Positions 1-8,327 of a DNA stretch of 64,000 bases are shown in pieces. The stretch is taken from NCBI RefSeq assembly GCF_003610775.1, contig NZ_RAQO01000004.1:186001-250000 (forward strand), read 5' to 3'. The position numbers were made by a program, and so were the translations under genes. The notes below the pieces were generated by a model, which ran no database searches, was not told the DNA's origin, and saw only the letters and a program-made list of their open reading frames with translations. Every line of letters begins with the position of its first letter. Within the stretch, counting starts at the first letter, position 1. The DNA is from Alginatibacterium sediminis. GTDB lineage: Bacteria > Pseudomonadota > Gammaproteobacteria > Enterobacterales > Celerinatantimonadaceae.

Positions 1-1
1 T

Positions 2-2002
2 ATGGCTTCAAATTCTTTACTCAGTATTGGAACCTCTGGCGTTATAGCCCATCAGCGAATGCTGATGACAACGGGTAACAATATTTCGAATATCAATACC
101 CCTGGGTACTCGCTACAACGCACTTTCTTTCAGTCAGATGTTTTAGGTGGAGTACGCGACGGGAATACCCAACGGGTTGTAAATAGCTTTTATCAAGCGC
201 AAGTATGGCGTGATACTTCAGGCTTCAACAATAAAAATGCGTATCTAGAGAGCATTAGTAATCTCGATTACATTGTTAGTGATGACTCCCTGTCACTTAG
301 TAACCAGTTCGATAGCATGTACGCAGGCCTGCACGCGATGGCTGATGATCCCAGGGCTCTCTCAACTCGCGAGTTGTCGTTATCTGGCTTTAGTACCATG
401 CAACAGCGCTATGCAAATTTAAACGATCAATATCGAATTCAAAGTGATGCCAACAACAATGATCTTAAAGGGAAAGTACAAGAATCAAATGATTTGATTC
501 GAGAAATTTCTGATCTCAATAAGCAAATAAAGGCTTATGCCGAGAACCCTGTCGATGGTGGCGTGGCAATATTACAAGACAAACGTGACGAAGCGACTCG
601 TAAACTTTCCGAGCTCGTAGAAGTTAACGTTATTGGTAATGAGGATGGTACCAGCTTAGTATTCTTGAAATCTGGACAATCCTTAGTTTTAGAACAAGAC
701 TATGCCACTTTATCCATGGAAGATGGCGACCCTGACAAGACCAAACTGGACTTTCATATTAGCGTTGCTGGCACTTCACGCAAAGTTCCATTTGAAAACG
801 TCGGTGGTGCTATTGCAGGCCTGATGGAATATCGAGCCGAAGTCATAGAAGTCAGTCGAAACCAACTTGGTCAGCTAGCGATCGCAATGGCGGATGCCTT
901 TAATACGCAAAATGCTTTAGGTATGGACCTCAATGGCGACATTGGTGGGGACATATTTGAGCTTCCAAGTTTTGATGGCAAAGCATTTAGTACGAACCCT
1001 TCGACCGGTCAAATTTCGGGTAGCTTTGTTGCTGGAGAAGGCAGTGACGTATTGCCTTATGATTATCGTATACAGTTTACTAGCGCTAACACCATTGAAG
1101 TACAGCGTTATCAAGGTGAAACACCTATAGGAACTCCTGAGTTACACGACTTTACCGCACCTGTGCCCCCAAGTACTGCAACAGAGTTTTTTATTGATGG
1201 CTTAGAGTTCGATATGTCAGGAGGCCCGTTTGCTGCAACCGACAAGTTTTTGATTCAGCCGACGCGCGATGCATCAGCAGCATTGCAAATGGCAATGACA
1301 CAACCCGAAAAATTGGCGTTAGCAGCACCAGTTAGAGCTGAGCGCGATATTAACAACCGTGGGAATGCATCTGTAACGATTGATGATGTTTATAGTACGC
1401 AGGCAGGTGGGTCGGCGTTTATTCCACCAGGTTCTTATGATATTAACTACCCATCAAGCGTAGAGATTAACGCTGCGGGTGACTACGAAATCTATGACGG
1501 AAATACCCCTGCAGTTCTTTTAGGTACCGCGCCGGCTAATAGCAATGGACAAAATTTATTTGCCAGTGCTGGCATCACACCTGATCCAGGCTATGACATT
1601 AATATTAACGGTGATGTTCAGGAAGCGGATACTTTTAGTTTGGGTTACAACACAGATGGTTACGCTGACAACTTTAACGCCTTAAAAATGGTTGACCTGC
1701 AACAAGCAGATACTGTTCGTAAAAGTATTGCCTCAACGGGTGATAATAAAATGACAATGAACGAAGCCTACGCAAGTTTGGTCAGTTTCGTGGGTGGAAA
1801 AACAAGCACTGCTCGTGCAGATGTTGCTGCAAACGATGCATTATTAACTCAAAGCCTCAATCGGCATTACTCGGTATCTGGGGTAAATATGGATGAAGAA
1901 GCTTCCAACTTAATCCGTTTTGAGCAAGCTTATGCAGCATCTTCGCAAATTATTGCTGCAGCAAAAACAACGTTCGATACGTTACTTAGTTCAATAAGGT
2001 AA
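2..2002 (+). CDS. flgK: Flagellar hook-associated protein 1 (FlgK)
   Basis: FlgK is the first hook-filament junction protein. It is exported through the flagellar type III system and assembles on the hook tip before FlgL. The 666-residue product opens with the rod/hook-family motif (SIGTSG..A.QR.L..TGNNISN.NTPGYS, residues about 8-38). It ends with the conserved helical C-terminus rich in Ala/Ser (EEASNLIRFEQAYAASSQ followed by an FDTLLSSIR tail). The large variable middle is usual for the family. The start at base 2 gives the canonical FlgK N-terminus, but its ribosome binding site lies outside the window. flgL follows after 6 bases, so the two are co-transcribed. Identity is secure. Confidence 0.96.
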   Translation: MASNSLLSIGTSGVIAHQRMLMTTGNNISNINTPGYSLQRTFFQSDVLGGVRDGNTQRVVNSFYQAQVWRDTSGFNNKNAYLESISNLDYIVSDDSLSLSNQFDSMYAGLHAMADDPRALSTRELSLSGFSTMQQRYANLNDQYRIQSDANNNDLKGKVQESNDLIREISDLNKQIKAYAENPVDGGVAILQDKRDEATRKLSELVEVNVIGNEDGTSLVFLKSGQSLVLEQDYATLSMEDGDPDKTKLDFHISVAGTSRKVPFENVGGAIAGLMEYRAEVIEVSRNQLGQLAIAMADAFNTQNALGMDLNGDIGGDIFELPSFDGKAFSTNPSTGQISGSFVAGEGSDVLPYDYRIQFTSANTIEVQRYQGETPIGTPELHDFTAPVPPSTATEFFIDGLEFDMSGGPFAATDKFLIQPTRDASAALQMAMTQPEKLALAAPVRAERDINNRGNASVTIDDVYSTQAGGSAFIPPGSYDINYPSSVEINAAGDYEIYDGNTPAVLLGTAPANSNGQNLFASAGITPDPGYDININGDVQEADTFSLGYNTDGYADNFNALKMVDLQQADTVRKSIASTGDNKMTMNEAYASLVSFVGGKTSTARADVAANDALLTQSLNRHYSVSGVNMDEEASNLIRFEQAYAASSQIIAAAKTTFDTLLSSIR

Positions 2003-2008
2003 GCAATT

Positions 2009-3205
2009 ATGCGCGTTTCAAATAACATGCTTTATCAAACATCGCTTAGGGGTGTACTCAAGTCGCAACAGGAACTAGAGGTATACAACAAGCAATTGGT
2101 CTCAGGGAAAAAACTGCTTACTGCGGCTGATGGTCCTGCAGATATGAGTAAAGCTATGTTTCTGAGCACAGAGATTTCGCTTAATGAGCAATATAGAAAA
2201 AACGTATCGCTTTTAGAAAGTGGCTTGAACTTCGAAGAGTCGGTATTACAGGGCGTAATGACCTCTATGCAACGAGCTCGTGTTCTAGGAATACAATCTG
2301 GGGACGGTATCAATGGGATGCCTGAGCGAGAATCATTAGCAGATGAACTCGAACAAATCAGAGAAGAATTACTAGATTCTATGAATTCGAAGGATGCTAA
2401 TGGTGAATATATTTTTTCCGGTCACCAAAGCTCCATACAAAGCTTCGCATTTGATGGACAAAAATATAGCTTTCAAGGTGATCTAGGAACTAGCCAATTA
2501 AAAGCTTCTTCTTCTATATATATTCAAAGTAATGATTCAGGTGGCGAAGTTTTTGAGAATGTAAACAAAAGATATGGAACAAGTGGAGATGTAAACCTTA
2601 CTTCAAGGGTTAATGATCAAACAGGATTCGATACTTTCCATCAAAACAATTACGATCCTATTACTGCGGCCAATAATACTTATAATGTGGCTATTACAAC
2701 TGGCCCGCCGGATACTTATACCGTAACTAACTCATCGCCGGGGTTTATACCCATTACTGGGCCCTATACCGCGGGAGAACCTATAGCATTTAATGGATTA
2801 TCTATAGATATGAATGGTAGTGCTACCGGTAGTTTTGACTTAGAAGTACCTAGTAAATCCAATGTTCTTAATGTTATTAACGATTATATAAGCGTCTTAA
2901 GAGACCCCGCTGCTATTGGCGATCCCTTTGAAGAGGCACAGGCAGATTTCATTGTAGGAATTGACAATAGCATGAGCAAAGTCAATCTCACTATGGGCTC
3001 GCTTGGTGCTAGGGGTAACTCTTTAGACCGCGTAGTTGACGCATCTCTTGCAATGGATGAAGTGAATCAAGGGTCACGCGCAGCGATAGCTGAGGTTGAT
3101 TTTGCCGAGGCTGTTACGAATTTACAAAAGGCGGAGTTGGCACTTAATACCTCGTACTCAAGCTATAGTCGTATTAGTCAGTTATCACTGTTTAATTATT
3201 TGTAA
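2009..3205 (+). CDS. flgL: Flagellar hook-associated protein 3 (FlgL)
   Basis: FlgL is the second junction protein, placed between FlgK and the flagellin filament. The 398-residue product has a flagellin-type N-terminal helix region (MRVSNNMLYQTSL through LVSGKKLLTAADGPADMSKA, residues 1-50). It has a matching C-terminal helix (LNTSYSSYSRISQLSLFNYL at the very end), with a variable domain between. The ATG lies 6 bases after the flgK stop, and an intrinsic terminator follows at 3240-3270. The pair therefore forms the end of one transcript. Length and both terminal helices fit FlgL rather than flagellin, which here is much shorter. Confidence 0.95.
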   Translation: MRVSNNMLYQTSLRGVLKSQQELEVYNKQLVSGKKLLTAADGPADMSKAMFLSTEISLNEQYRKNVSLLESGLNFEESVLQGVMTSMQRARVLGIQSGDGINGMPERESLADELEQIREELLDSMNSKDANGEYIFSGHQSSIQSFAFDGQKYSFQGDLGTSQLKASSSIYIQSNDSGGEVFENVNKRYGTSGDVNLTSRVNDQTGFDTFHQNNYDPITAANNTYNVAITTGPPDTYTVTNSSPGFIPITGPYTAGEPIAFNGLSIDMNGSATGSFDLEVPSKSNVLNVINDYISVLRDPAAIGDPFEEAQADFIVGIDNSMSKVNLTMGSLGARGNSLDRVVDASLAMDEVNQGSRAAIAEVDFAEAVTNLQKAELALNTSYSSYSRISQLSLFNYL

Positions 3206-3239
3206 AAAATTCTAAAGTTATTTATCTACTATCCGATAC

Positions 3240-3270
3240 AGGGGTGTCTCAAATGAGGCACCTTTTTTTA
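3240..3270 (+). terminator. Intrinsic terminator after flgL
   Basis: An 8-bp stem GGTGTCTC / GAGGCACC (one G-T pair) with an AAAT loop is followed directly by seven T residues. It ends the flgKL transcript and insulates it from the flagellin promoter that follows. Confidence 0.85.
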
Positions 3271-3324
3271 TATATAAAGGCGTACATTATAAATCTAATA
3301 GTATTAAAGTTTTAAAAAAACTAT

Positions 3325-3351
3325 TAAAGATTTTTGAATAGAAGCCGTTAT
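3325..3351 (+). promoter_or_regulatory. Sigma-28 (FliA) promoter of the first flagellin gene
   Basis: TAAAGATT at 3325-3332 and GCCGTTAT at 3344-3351 are separated by exactly 11 bases. This matches the FliA consensus TAAAGTTT-N11-GCCGATAA. The predicted start near 3358 leaves an untranslated leader of about 80 bases before the ATG at 3437. The same two boxes with the same spacing occur in front of the second flagellin. Confidence 0.85.
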
Positions 3352-3436
3352 AAGTATTAAGCCAGGCGATAAAATAATAACTGGCAACAAATAAAACCAG
3401 TAAATGGTTAAGTAAAAATCGATAGGAGATACAATC

Positions 3437-4255
3437 ATGGGTTTATATGTTAACACTAATGTTTCGTCGCTGAATGCACAACGTCAACTATTTAATTCAA
3501 GCAACGGACTAGATACCGCTTTCCAACGTTTATCATCTGGTTTTCGAATCAATGGAGCAAAAGATGATGCTGCTGGCTTGCAAATTTCAAACCGAATGAC
3601 TTCACAGATTCAAGGTTTGGACCGCGCAGTAATGAATGCTCAAGACGGTATATCATTGGCTCAAACTGCTGAAGGCGCGATGGACGAAGTTACAAACATG
3701 CTTCAACGTATGCGTACTCTTGCCATTCAATCGCAAGACGGTATCAACAACTCAGATGACCGTTTAGCTCTACAAGCTGAAGTTAGTCAACTTAAGGCTG
3801 AGATCAGTCGAGTAGGAACTACGACTAAGTTTGGTACGACAGTATTGTTGGATGGGCAGTATAGTGAGAAATTTTTAGTCGGTGCAAATGCTGGCGAAAA
3901 CATTTCGGTAGCAATCACCACAACAGTTACGCAAGCAGGTTTGGGTATAGCCGGTTTAGCAGTGACAAGTCCAGGGACTGCTAGTGCAGCAATGGCGTCT
4001 ATTGACTCTGCGCTTAAATCAATTGATGCTGAACGTGCCCAGCTTGGTGCGGTTCAAAATCGATTCCAATCTACAATCCGTAACTTGTCAAACATCTCTG
4101 AGAATGTCACAGCTTCACGTTCTCGTATTAAAGATACAGACTTTGCGAAGGAAACTGCTGAACTAACTAAGCAACAGATTTTGCAACAGACTTCGACGAC
4201 TATTTTGGCTCAAGCGAACCAACGTCCTCAGGCTGCACTATCTCTCCTAGGTTAA
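3437..4255 (+). CDS. Flagellin, copy 1
   Basis: Filament subunit of a polar-type flagellum. The 272-residue protein has the conserved D0/D1 N-terminus (NTNVSSLNAQRQLF, then LSSGFRINGAKDDAAGLQISNRM, residues 6-57). The C-terminus is also conserved (ENVTASRSRIKDTDFA through QANQRPQAALSLLG). The central domain is very short, so there is almost no D2/D3 surface domain. The start has a good ribosome site (TAGGAGA, 3423-3429). It is nearly identical in its ends to the flagellin at 4796, from which it differs mainly around residues 130-190. Ser/Thr residues in this central part are the likely sites for the glycan made by the neighbouring island. Confidence 0.95.
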   Translation: MGLYVNTNVSSLNAQRQLFNSSNGLDTAFQRLSSGFRINGAKDDAAGLQISNRMTSQIQGLDRAVMNAQDGISLAQTAEGAMDEVTNMLQRMRTLAIQSQDGINNSDDRLALQAEVSQLKAEISRVGTTTKFGTTVLLDGQYSEKFLVGANAGENISVAITTTVTQAGLGIAGLAVTSPGTASAAMASIDSALKSIDAERAQLGAVQNRFQSTIRNLSNISENVTASRSRIKDTDFAKETAELTKQQILQQTSTTILAQANQRPQAALSLLG

Positions 4256-4270
4256 TTTTAAACAAAGAAA

Positions 4271-4298
4271 AGGACGGTGGGGTTCAGACCACCGTCCT
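4271..4298 (+). other. Strong stem-loop after flagellin copy 1
   Basis: A perfect 10-bp stem AGGACGGTGG / CCACCGTCCT with an 8-base loop lies 15 bases after the flagellin stop. It has no T-run, so by itself it is not a standard intrinsic terminator. It may protect the 3' end of the abundant flagellin mRNA. Confidence 0.6.
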
Positions 4299-4627
4299 CA
4301 GACTGCAGTTGCGACACATACTCTTAGGAGGCTCATTTCCATAAAATCGTGCGCAAAAGTTTCGCTCTACATCTCCTATCAACTTGAGCGTTGGCCAGCA
4401 AGTTACTTTGACTTCGCTGGCCTTTTTTGCAGTGGTTCAGACTGCGATATAGATAAAGCAAACTGTGTGCCAATATTAAAAACAGTTTTTTGACAGCTAT
4501 ATAGTTATTTTAGTTCCGTTTTCCCTAATGTGCTTGGAATTTGTAATTCTTAAAGTTCATTTGCAGGGCAAAAATTGCCGCCTGGCATTGTTTTTTCTTA
4601 AACGGCAAAAAAATTCCGCTTTTTTTC
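4299..4627 (+). other. Inter-flagellin region holding a stray copy of a flagellin ribosome-binding leader
   Basis: Between the two flagellin genes lie 540 bases without a gene. Besides the hairpin at 4271, the terminator at 4393 and the promoter at 4628, the notable element is ACTCTTAGGAGGCTCA at about 4320-4335. This repeats the leader of flagellin copy 2 (about 4775-4790), but no flagellin reading frame follows it. The rest is AT-rich with nothing else recognisable. Confidence 0.5.
4393..4428 (+). terminator. Intrinsic terminator between the flagellin genes
   Basis: GGCCAGC (4393-4399) pairs with GCTGGCC (4416-4422). AAGT/ACTT extends the stem inward past one bulged C. Six T residues follow. 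It lies 138 bases after flagellin copy 1, behind the stray leader copy, and ends any transcript from upstream. Confidence 0.85.
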
Positions 4628-4654
4628 TAAAGTATCATTTCCCCCTGCCGTTAT
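4628..4654 (+). promoter_or_regulatory. Sigma-28 (FliA) promoter of the second flagellin gene
   Basis: TAAAGTAT (4628-4635) and GCCGTTAT (4647-4654) are 11 bases apart, an excellent FliA promoter. Transcription should start near 4661, giving an untranslated leader of about 135 bases. A hairpin in that leader (CTTGG/CCAAG with inner GGA/TCC pairs, 4693-4716) may affect mRNA stability or translation; this last point is inference. Confidence 0.87.
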
Positions 4655-4795
4655 AGATTTTGAAACAATAAAAACTCTTCAAAATCGCTTGTCTTGGTGG
4701 AGGTTCAGTCCCCAAGAGGTTCACAAACGGACTTGAAGGATCTGTCTACTCGAATAGTTCAATCGTTGTAGATTAACTCTTAGGAGGCTCAAATT

Positions 4796-5611
4796 ATGGC
4801 TTTAGTAGTAAATACTAACGTATCTTCATTGAACGCTCAGCGTCAATTGTACAATTCAGGCAATGGACTAGACACTGCATTCCAACGTCTAAGTTCTGGC
4901 TTCCGTATCAACTCAGCAAAAGATGATGCGGCCGGCTTGCAAATTTCTAACCGAATGACTTCTCAAATCCAGGGTCTTGATCGCGCTGTTATGAATGCAC
5001 AGGATGGTATCTCTGTTGCTCAAACAGCTGAAGGCGCGATGGATGAAGTTACGAACATGCTACAGCGTATGCGTGTTCTTGCTGTTCAATCACAAGATGG
5101 TGTGAACAACACAGATGACCGTGTAGCCCTTCAAGCAGAAGTAAGTCAGCTGAAACAAGAGATTAGTCGTGTTGGTACAACAACTAATTTTGGTGGCACT
5201 GACCTACTTAAAGGCGATTACAGCGCAAACTTCCTAGTTGGTGCAAATGCCGGTGAGAACATTCTACTTAAAATCGGCCAAACGATTTCGCAAGCTGGTC
5301 TTGGTATTACAGCTACCTCTGTAGGTACTGCAGCAGCAGCTTCGTTAGCAATGACAAAAATTGATAGCGCGCTTAAAGCCGTAGATAAAGAACGAGCTAG
5401 CCTTGGTGCGGTTCAAAACCGATTCCAATCTACGATTCGTAACCTATCTAATATTTCAGAGAACGTATCTGGTGCTCGTTCTCGAATTAAAGATACGGAT
5501 TTTGCGAAAGAAACTGCAGAGCTAACTAAGCAGCAGATCCTTCAGCAAACCAGTACTTCAATTTTGGCGCAAGCAAATCAAAGACCACAAGCTGCGCTAT
5601 CATTGATCTAA
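4796..5611 (+). CDS. Flagellin, copy 2
   Basis: Second filament subunit, 271 residues, with the same conserved ends as copy 1 (NTNVSSLNAQRQLY near the N-terminus, QANQRPQAALSLI at the C-terminus). The central domain is equally minimal. A strong ribosome site (TTAGGAGG) sits 8-15 bases upstream of the ATG. With a separate sigma-28 promoter, its own leader and a terminator just downstream, it can be expressed independently of copy 1. The C-terminus lacks the final Gly of copy 1. I cannot tell which copy is the major filament protein. Confidence 0.95.
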   Translation: MALVVNTNVSSLNAQRQLYNSGNGLDTAFQRLSSGFRINSAKDDAAGLQISNRMTSQIQGLDRAVMNAQDGISVAQTAEGAMDEVTNMLQRMRVLAVQSQDGVNNTDDRVALQAEVSQLKQEISRVGTTTNFGGTDLLKGDYSANFLVGANAGENILLKIGQTISQAGLGITATSVGTAAAASLAMTKIDSALKAVDKERASLGAVQNRFQSTIRNLSNISENVSGARSRIKDTDFAKETAELTKQQILQQTSTSILAQANQRPQAALSLI

Positions 5612-5638
5612 GCTTTTTTGGCTTGATGAGAGTATAAT

Positions 5639-5671
5639 AGCCACGCTGATGTAGTTAGCTGTGGCTTTTTT
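5639..5671 (+). terminator. Intrinsic terminator between flagellin copy 2 and flaG
   Basis: AGCCACGCT (5639-5647) pairs with AGC-T-GTGGCT (5657-5666, one bulged T) and is followed by six T residues. The flaG ribosome site starts only a few bases later. flaG-fliD-fliS therefore need read-through or a local promoter; a perfect TATAAT sits at 5633-5638 but I see no good -35. Confidence 0.75.
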
Positions 5672-5687
5672 GCTTAGGAGAATAGCG

Positions 5688-6122
5688 ATGGACACAAGTA
5701 TTTCATCAATAGGTAGTACAGATGTCTCAAGGGACATCTTGCGCGATAGTCAGAAAACGAATGCAGAGATTGATCCGCTAACTAAGACTTCAAAGGCAAG
5801 CGAAGCCGTAGAAAAAACTGAGGCAACGCAAACGGCCGAAGTTGACCTTAAGAAGACGGAAGAACTAAAAGAGATTTCTCGAGAAGCAATCGAAGATATA
5901 GCTGATAGTGTTAACACGGTAATGGAAACGTTAGATCGTGATATACGATTTGTTATTGACGATAAAGACGGTGAATATTTCACATCTATAGTTGATAAAA
6001 ACACCAAGGAATTGATTCGTGAGATTCCCAACCAAGAAGTCCGCGACTTGGCAGAGAAATTGCAAAATTATAATGCAGCTATCAATGAAGTGAGTGGACT
6101 TTTTGTCGACAAGCTTATTTAG
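5688..6122 (+). CDS. flaG: FlaG family flagellar protein
   Basis: FlaG proteins modulate filament length and are typical partners of fliD in polar-flagellum clusters. The 144-residue product has a Ser/Thr/Glu-rich, probably disordered N-terminal half. The C-terminal FlaG domain is FVIDDKDGEYFTSIVDK, then ELIREIPNQEVRDLAEKLQ. I place the start at the ATG at 5688, preceded by TTAGGAGAATAGCG, rather than at a GTG 27 bases upstream inside the terminator T-run. fliD follows after 19 bases in the same operon. Confidence 0.9.
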   Translation: MDTSISSIGSTDVSRDILRDSQKTNAEIDPLTKTSKASEAVEKTEATQTAEVDLKKTEELKEISREAIEDIADSVNTVMETLDRDIRFVIDDKDGEYFTSIVDKNTKELIREIPNQEVRDLAEKLQNYNAAINEVSGLFVDKLI

Positions 6123-6141
6123 TTAGATTGGAGTCAGAGTT

Positions 6142-7569
6142 ATGACGGGTATTACAGCAGCAGGTATCGGAAGCGGACTAGACTTAGAGGCATTGATTAC
6201 GGTCACTCTTGATGCTCAGCGCGTCCCACAAGAAGCACGTTTGCAAACTAAACGTGATTCACTTGATGTGACACTTTCGGCCGTAGGCGCGATAAAGTCG
6301 GCGATGAGTGCTTTTTTAGATCAACTCGAAAAAGCAAAGACTAGCTCTACGTTTTTACCTCGAATGGCTCTGGTCGATGGTACGGTTGCAACCGATTCCT
6401 CAACCGAGACAACGACAAGTTCTTCTCCGTATACAGTGTCGTTGTCCGATGATGCTGCTAATGGTTCCTACGATATCTCAGTTCTTAGTTTGGCCAAAGG
6501 TAGTCGTTCTTCAACTCAAACTAGTTATGCTGATAGCAACGCTATTGTTATTGATAGTGCCGGTGAATTAACATTTACCACCGGTAGTGGTGCTGGAGCA
6601 GAAAGCTTTACAGTAGAAACCACCGCTGGAATGACTTTAAAACAATTGCGAGAAGCGGTAAATGATGCAACTGGAAATTCTGATGTATCACTGAACTTAA
6701 TTAATACAGGTAGTGGTACTCAACTTGTTATTGATTCTGCTCGAACCGGGATAGATGAATTTGGTAATCCGAATAACTTAACTATCACAAATAGCGGCGG
6801 CGCAGATGCTAGCCTTGATGCACTAATTGCTAATATTGCAACGACCGATGATGCAAGCAACGCTGTAATTACCGTCAATGGTATTGAAGCTCAGAGCGAT
6901 ACGAACAACTTTGGTGATGTGATTTCTGGGGTATCATTAACTGTCAATAGTTTGACTGCTGCAGAAACCAGCATGCAAGTTAAATCTGATGATGATGCTG
7001 CGATTGCTAATGTGAAAGCATTTGTGGACGCGTACAACAAAGTTATTAGTGAAATTGATAAATACAGTAAACCTGACACTGTGCTTGAAGGTGAAGATAC
7101 CGAGCGTAAAGAACTGAGCGGGGATTCGATGTTCCGTTCGATGAAATATACCTTGGGTGGGATGACGACTAAGGGTTATACGGACCCGAATGACCCAAGC
7201 CGTATCACAACCTTTTATGCTTTGGGCATAGAAATGGACAACGATGGTGTACTCAGTTTAGATTCTACAAAATTAACCAAAGCTATTGATGGCGATTTTT
7301 CTAGAATTGGCGAGATTTTTGCAGGTGAGGGAGGGGTCGCGGATACCTTTACTGGCTTTGTAGAAGCCTACGAAAAATCTGGAGGAGTTCTTGCTTCCAG
7401 AGAGGATACCACACGATCTCAGTTGCGTGACTTAGATCACGCAGATTTGGCACTTACAGAACGCATGGCAGAGCATGAAAAAACATTGCGTGCAAAATAT
7501 ACCGCATTTGATGTAACAATGGGTTCCCTAAACAGCCAAATGTCCTACATCATGGGTCAACTTGGTTAA
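6142..7569 (+). CDS. fliD: Flagellar filament cap protein FliD
   Basis: FliD forms the cap that guides flagellin insertion at the filament tip; in many bacteria it also acts as an adhesin. The 475-residue product begins with the FliD N-domain signature GIGSGLDLEALI (residues 8-19) and a helical segment. It has a large beta-rich, Thr/Ser/Asp-rich middle and ends with a helical FliD C-domain (DLDHADLALTERMAEHEKTLRAKYTAFDVTMGSLNSQMSYI). The start has GGAG upstream. It sits between flaG and fliS as in Shewanella and Vibrio clusters. Confidence 0.95.
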   Translation: MTGITAAGIGSGLDLEALITVTLDAQRVPQEARLQTKRDSLDVTLSAVGAIKSAMSAFLDQLEKAKTSSTFLPRMALVDGTVATDSSTETTTSSSPYTVSLSDDAANGSYDISVLSLAKGSRSSTQTSYADSNAIVIDSAGELTFTTGSGAGAESFTVETTAGMTLKQLREAVNDATGNSDVSLNLINTGSGTQLVIDSARTGIDEFGNPNNLTITNSGGADASLDALIANIATTDDASNAVITVNGIEAQSDTNNFGDVISGVSLTVNSLTAAETSMQVKSDDDAAIANVKAFVDAYNKVISEIDKYSKPDTVLEGEDTERKELSGDSMFRSMKYTLGGMTTKGYTDPNDPSRITTFYALGIEMDNDGVLSLDSTKLTKAIDGDFSRIGEIFAGEGGVADTFTGFVEAYEKSGGVLASREDTTRSQLRDLDHADLALTERMAEHEKTLRAKYTAFDVTMGSLNSQMSYIMGQLG

Positions 7570-7587
7570 AATAATATTGAGTCAAAT

Positions 7588-7995
7588 ATGTATAAAAACG
7601 GAATAAATCAATACCGCCAAGTCGGGATCAAGGATCAATTAGCAACAGCTGATCCGCACCGTGTCACACAAATTCTGATGCAGACAGCGCTCGAAAACCT
7701 TGCCACGGCAAAAGGATTTCTAGAGCGAGGTGATATAAGTAGCAAAGGTAAACCTTTAGCAAAAGCCACTACGATCATTACGTCGCTAAGGGACACCTTA
7801 GATTTCGAGAAAGGTGGTGACATTGCGAGTAACCTCAATGACCTATATGTTTTTATTCTTGCTCGTCTTTCTGAAGCATCCATTACTAACGATGCAGCAA
7901 TAGTAACGGAAGTCATTGAGTTAATGCTTCCAATTAAATCTGCTTGGGATCAAATTCCAGAATCCGCGAAAGAGGAAGCGTATGCTCAGCGATAG
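7588..7995 (+). CDS. fliS: Flagellin export chaperone FliS
   Basis: FliS binds the flagellin C-terminus in the cytoplasm and keeps it unfolded for export. At 135 residues it has the usual length. It shows the family pattern: YRQ near the N-terminus, ATADPHRVTQILMQTALENLATAKGFLERGD (residues 18-48), then a helical remainder with SLRDTLDFEKGGDIASNL. It follows fliD after 18 bases and overlaps the next gene by 14 bases, a tight translational coupling. Confidence 0.94.
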   Translation: MYKNGINQYRQVGIKDQLATADPHRVTQILMQTALENLATAKGFLERGDISSKGKPLAKATTIITSLRDTLDFEKGGDIASNLNDLYVFILARLSEASITNDAAIVTEVIELMLPIKSAWDQIPESAKEEAYAQR

Positions 7996-8314
7996 TGCTG
8001 ACCTAGATAAAGTTACTAGAATTGCTAGTGCAGAGAAAATACTATCTGAAATTAGCCAACTATTAGAAGTAGATGCCCCAGATTTGGAGCATCTAAATGC
8101 ATTACTATTAAGTCATTTTACAATAATCGAAGAACTTTTCGAAACACACAATCCTGCCTCAGACGAACATTTTGCCTCTCTAATGCGCGACCATTCTGCT
8201 AAGCTTGCAGTTGTATTAGAGCATTGTGCCGAACAACATCACTTATTAGGACAAAAACTGGGCTCACTTAATCGTGGCCGGAAAGTACTTAATAAATACA
8301 ATCAAAACGCATAA
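7982..8314 (+). CDS. FliT-like flagellar chaperone (small helical protein)
   Basis: A 110-residue, mostly helical acidic protein whose start overlaps the fliS stop region by 14 bases. Position directly after fliS is where fliT normally lies. Size and helical character (LLEVDAPDLEHLNALLLSHFTIIEELF) fit FliT, which chaperones FliD and in some bacteria restrains the flagellar master regulator. Sequence similarity is too weak for me to assign it by motif, so the call rests on context and size. The next gene starts 13 bases later. Confidence 0.6.
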   Translation: MLSDSADLDKVTRIASAEKILSEISQLLEVDAPDLEHLNALLLSHFTIIEELFETHNPASDEHFASLMRDHSAKLAVVLEHCAEQHHLLGQKLGSLNRGRKVLNKYNQNA

Positions 8315-8327
8315 AAATAGCCTTATT

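Noticed and set aside
4570-4600. TGGCATTGTTTTTTC between the flagellins as a sigma-54 promoter for flagellin copy 2
   Set aside because: The -24 half is good but the -12 position lacks TTGC; a clear sigma-28 promoter lies just downstream.
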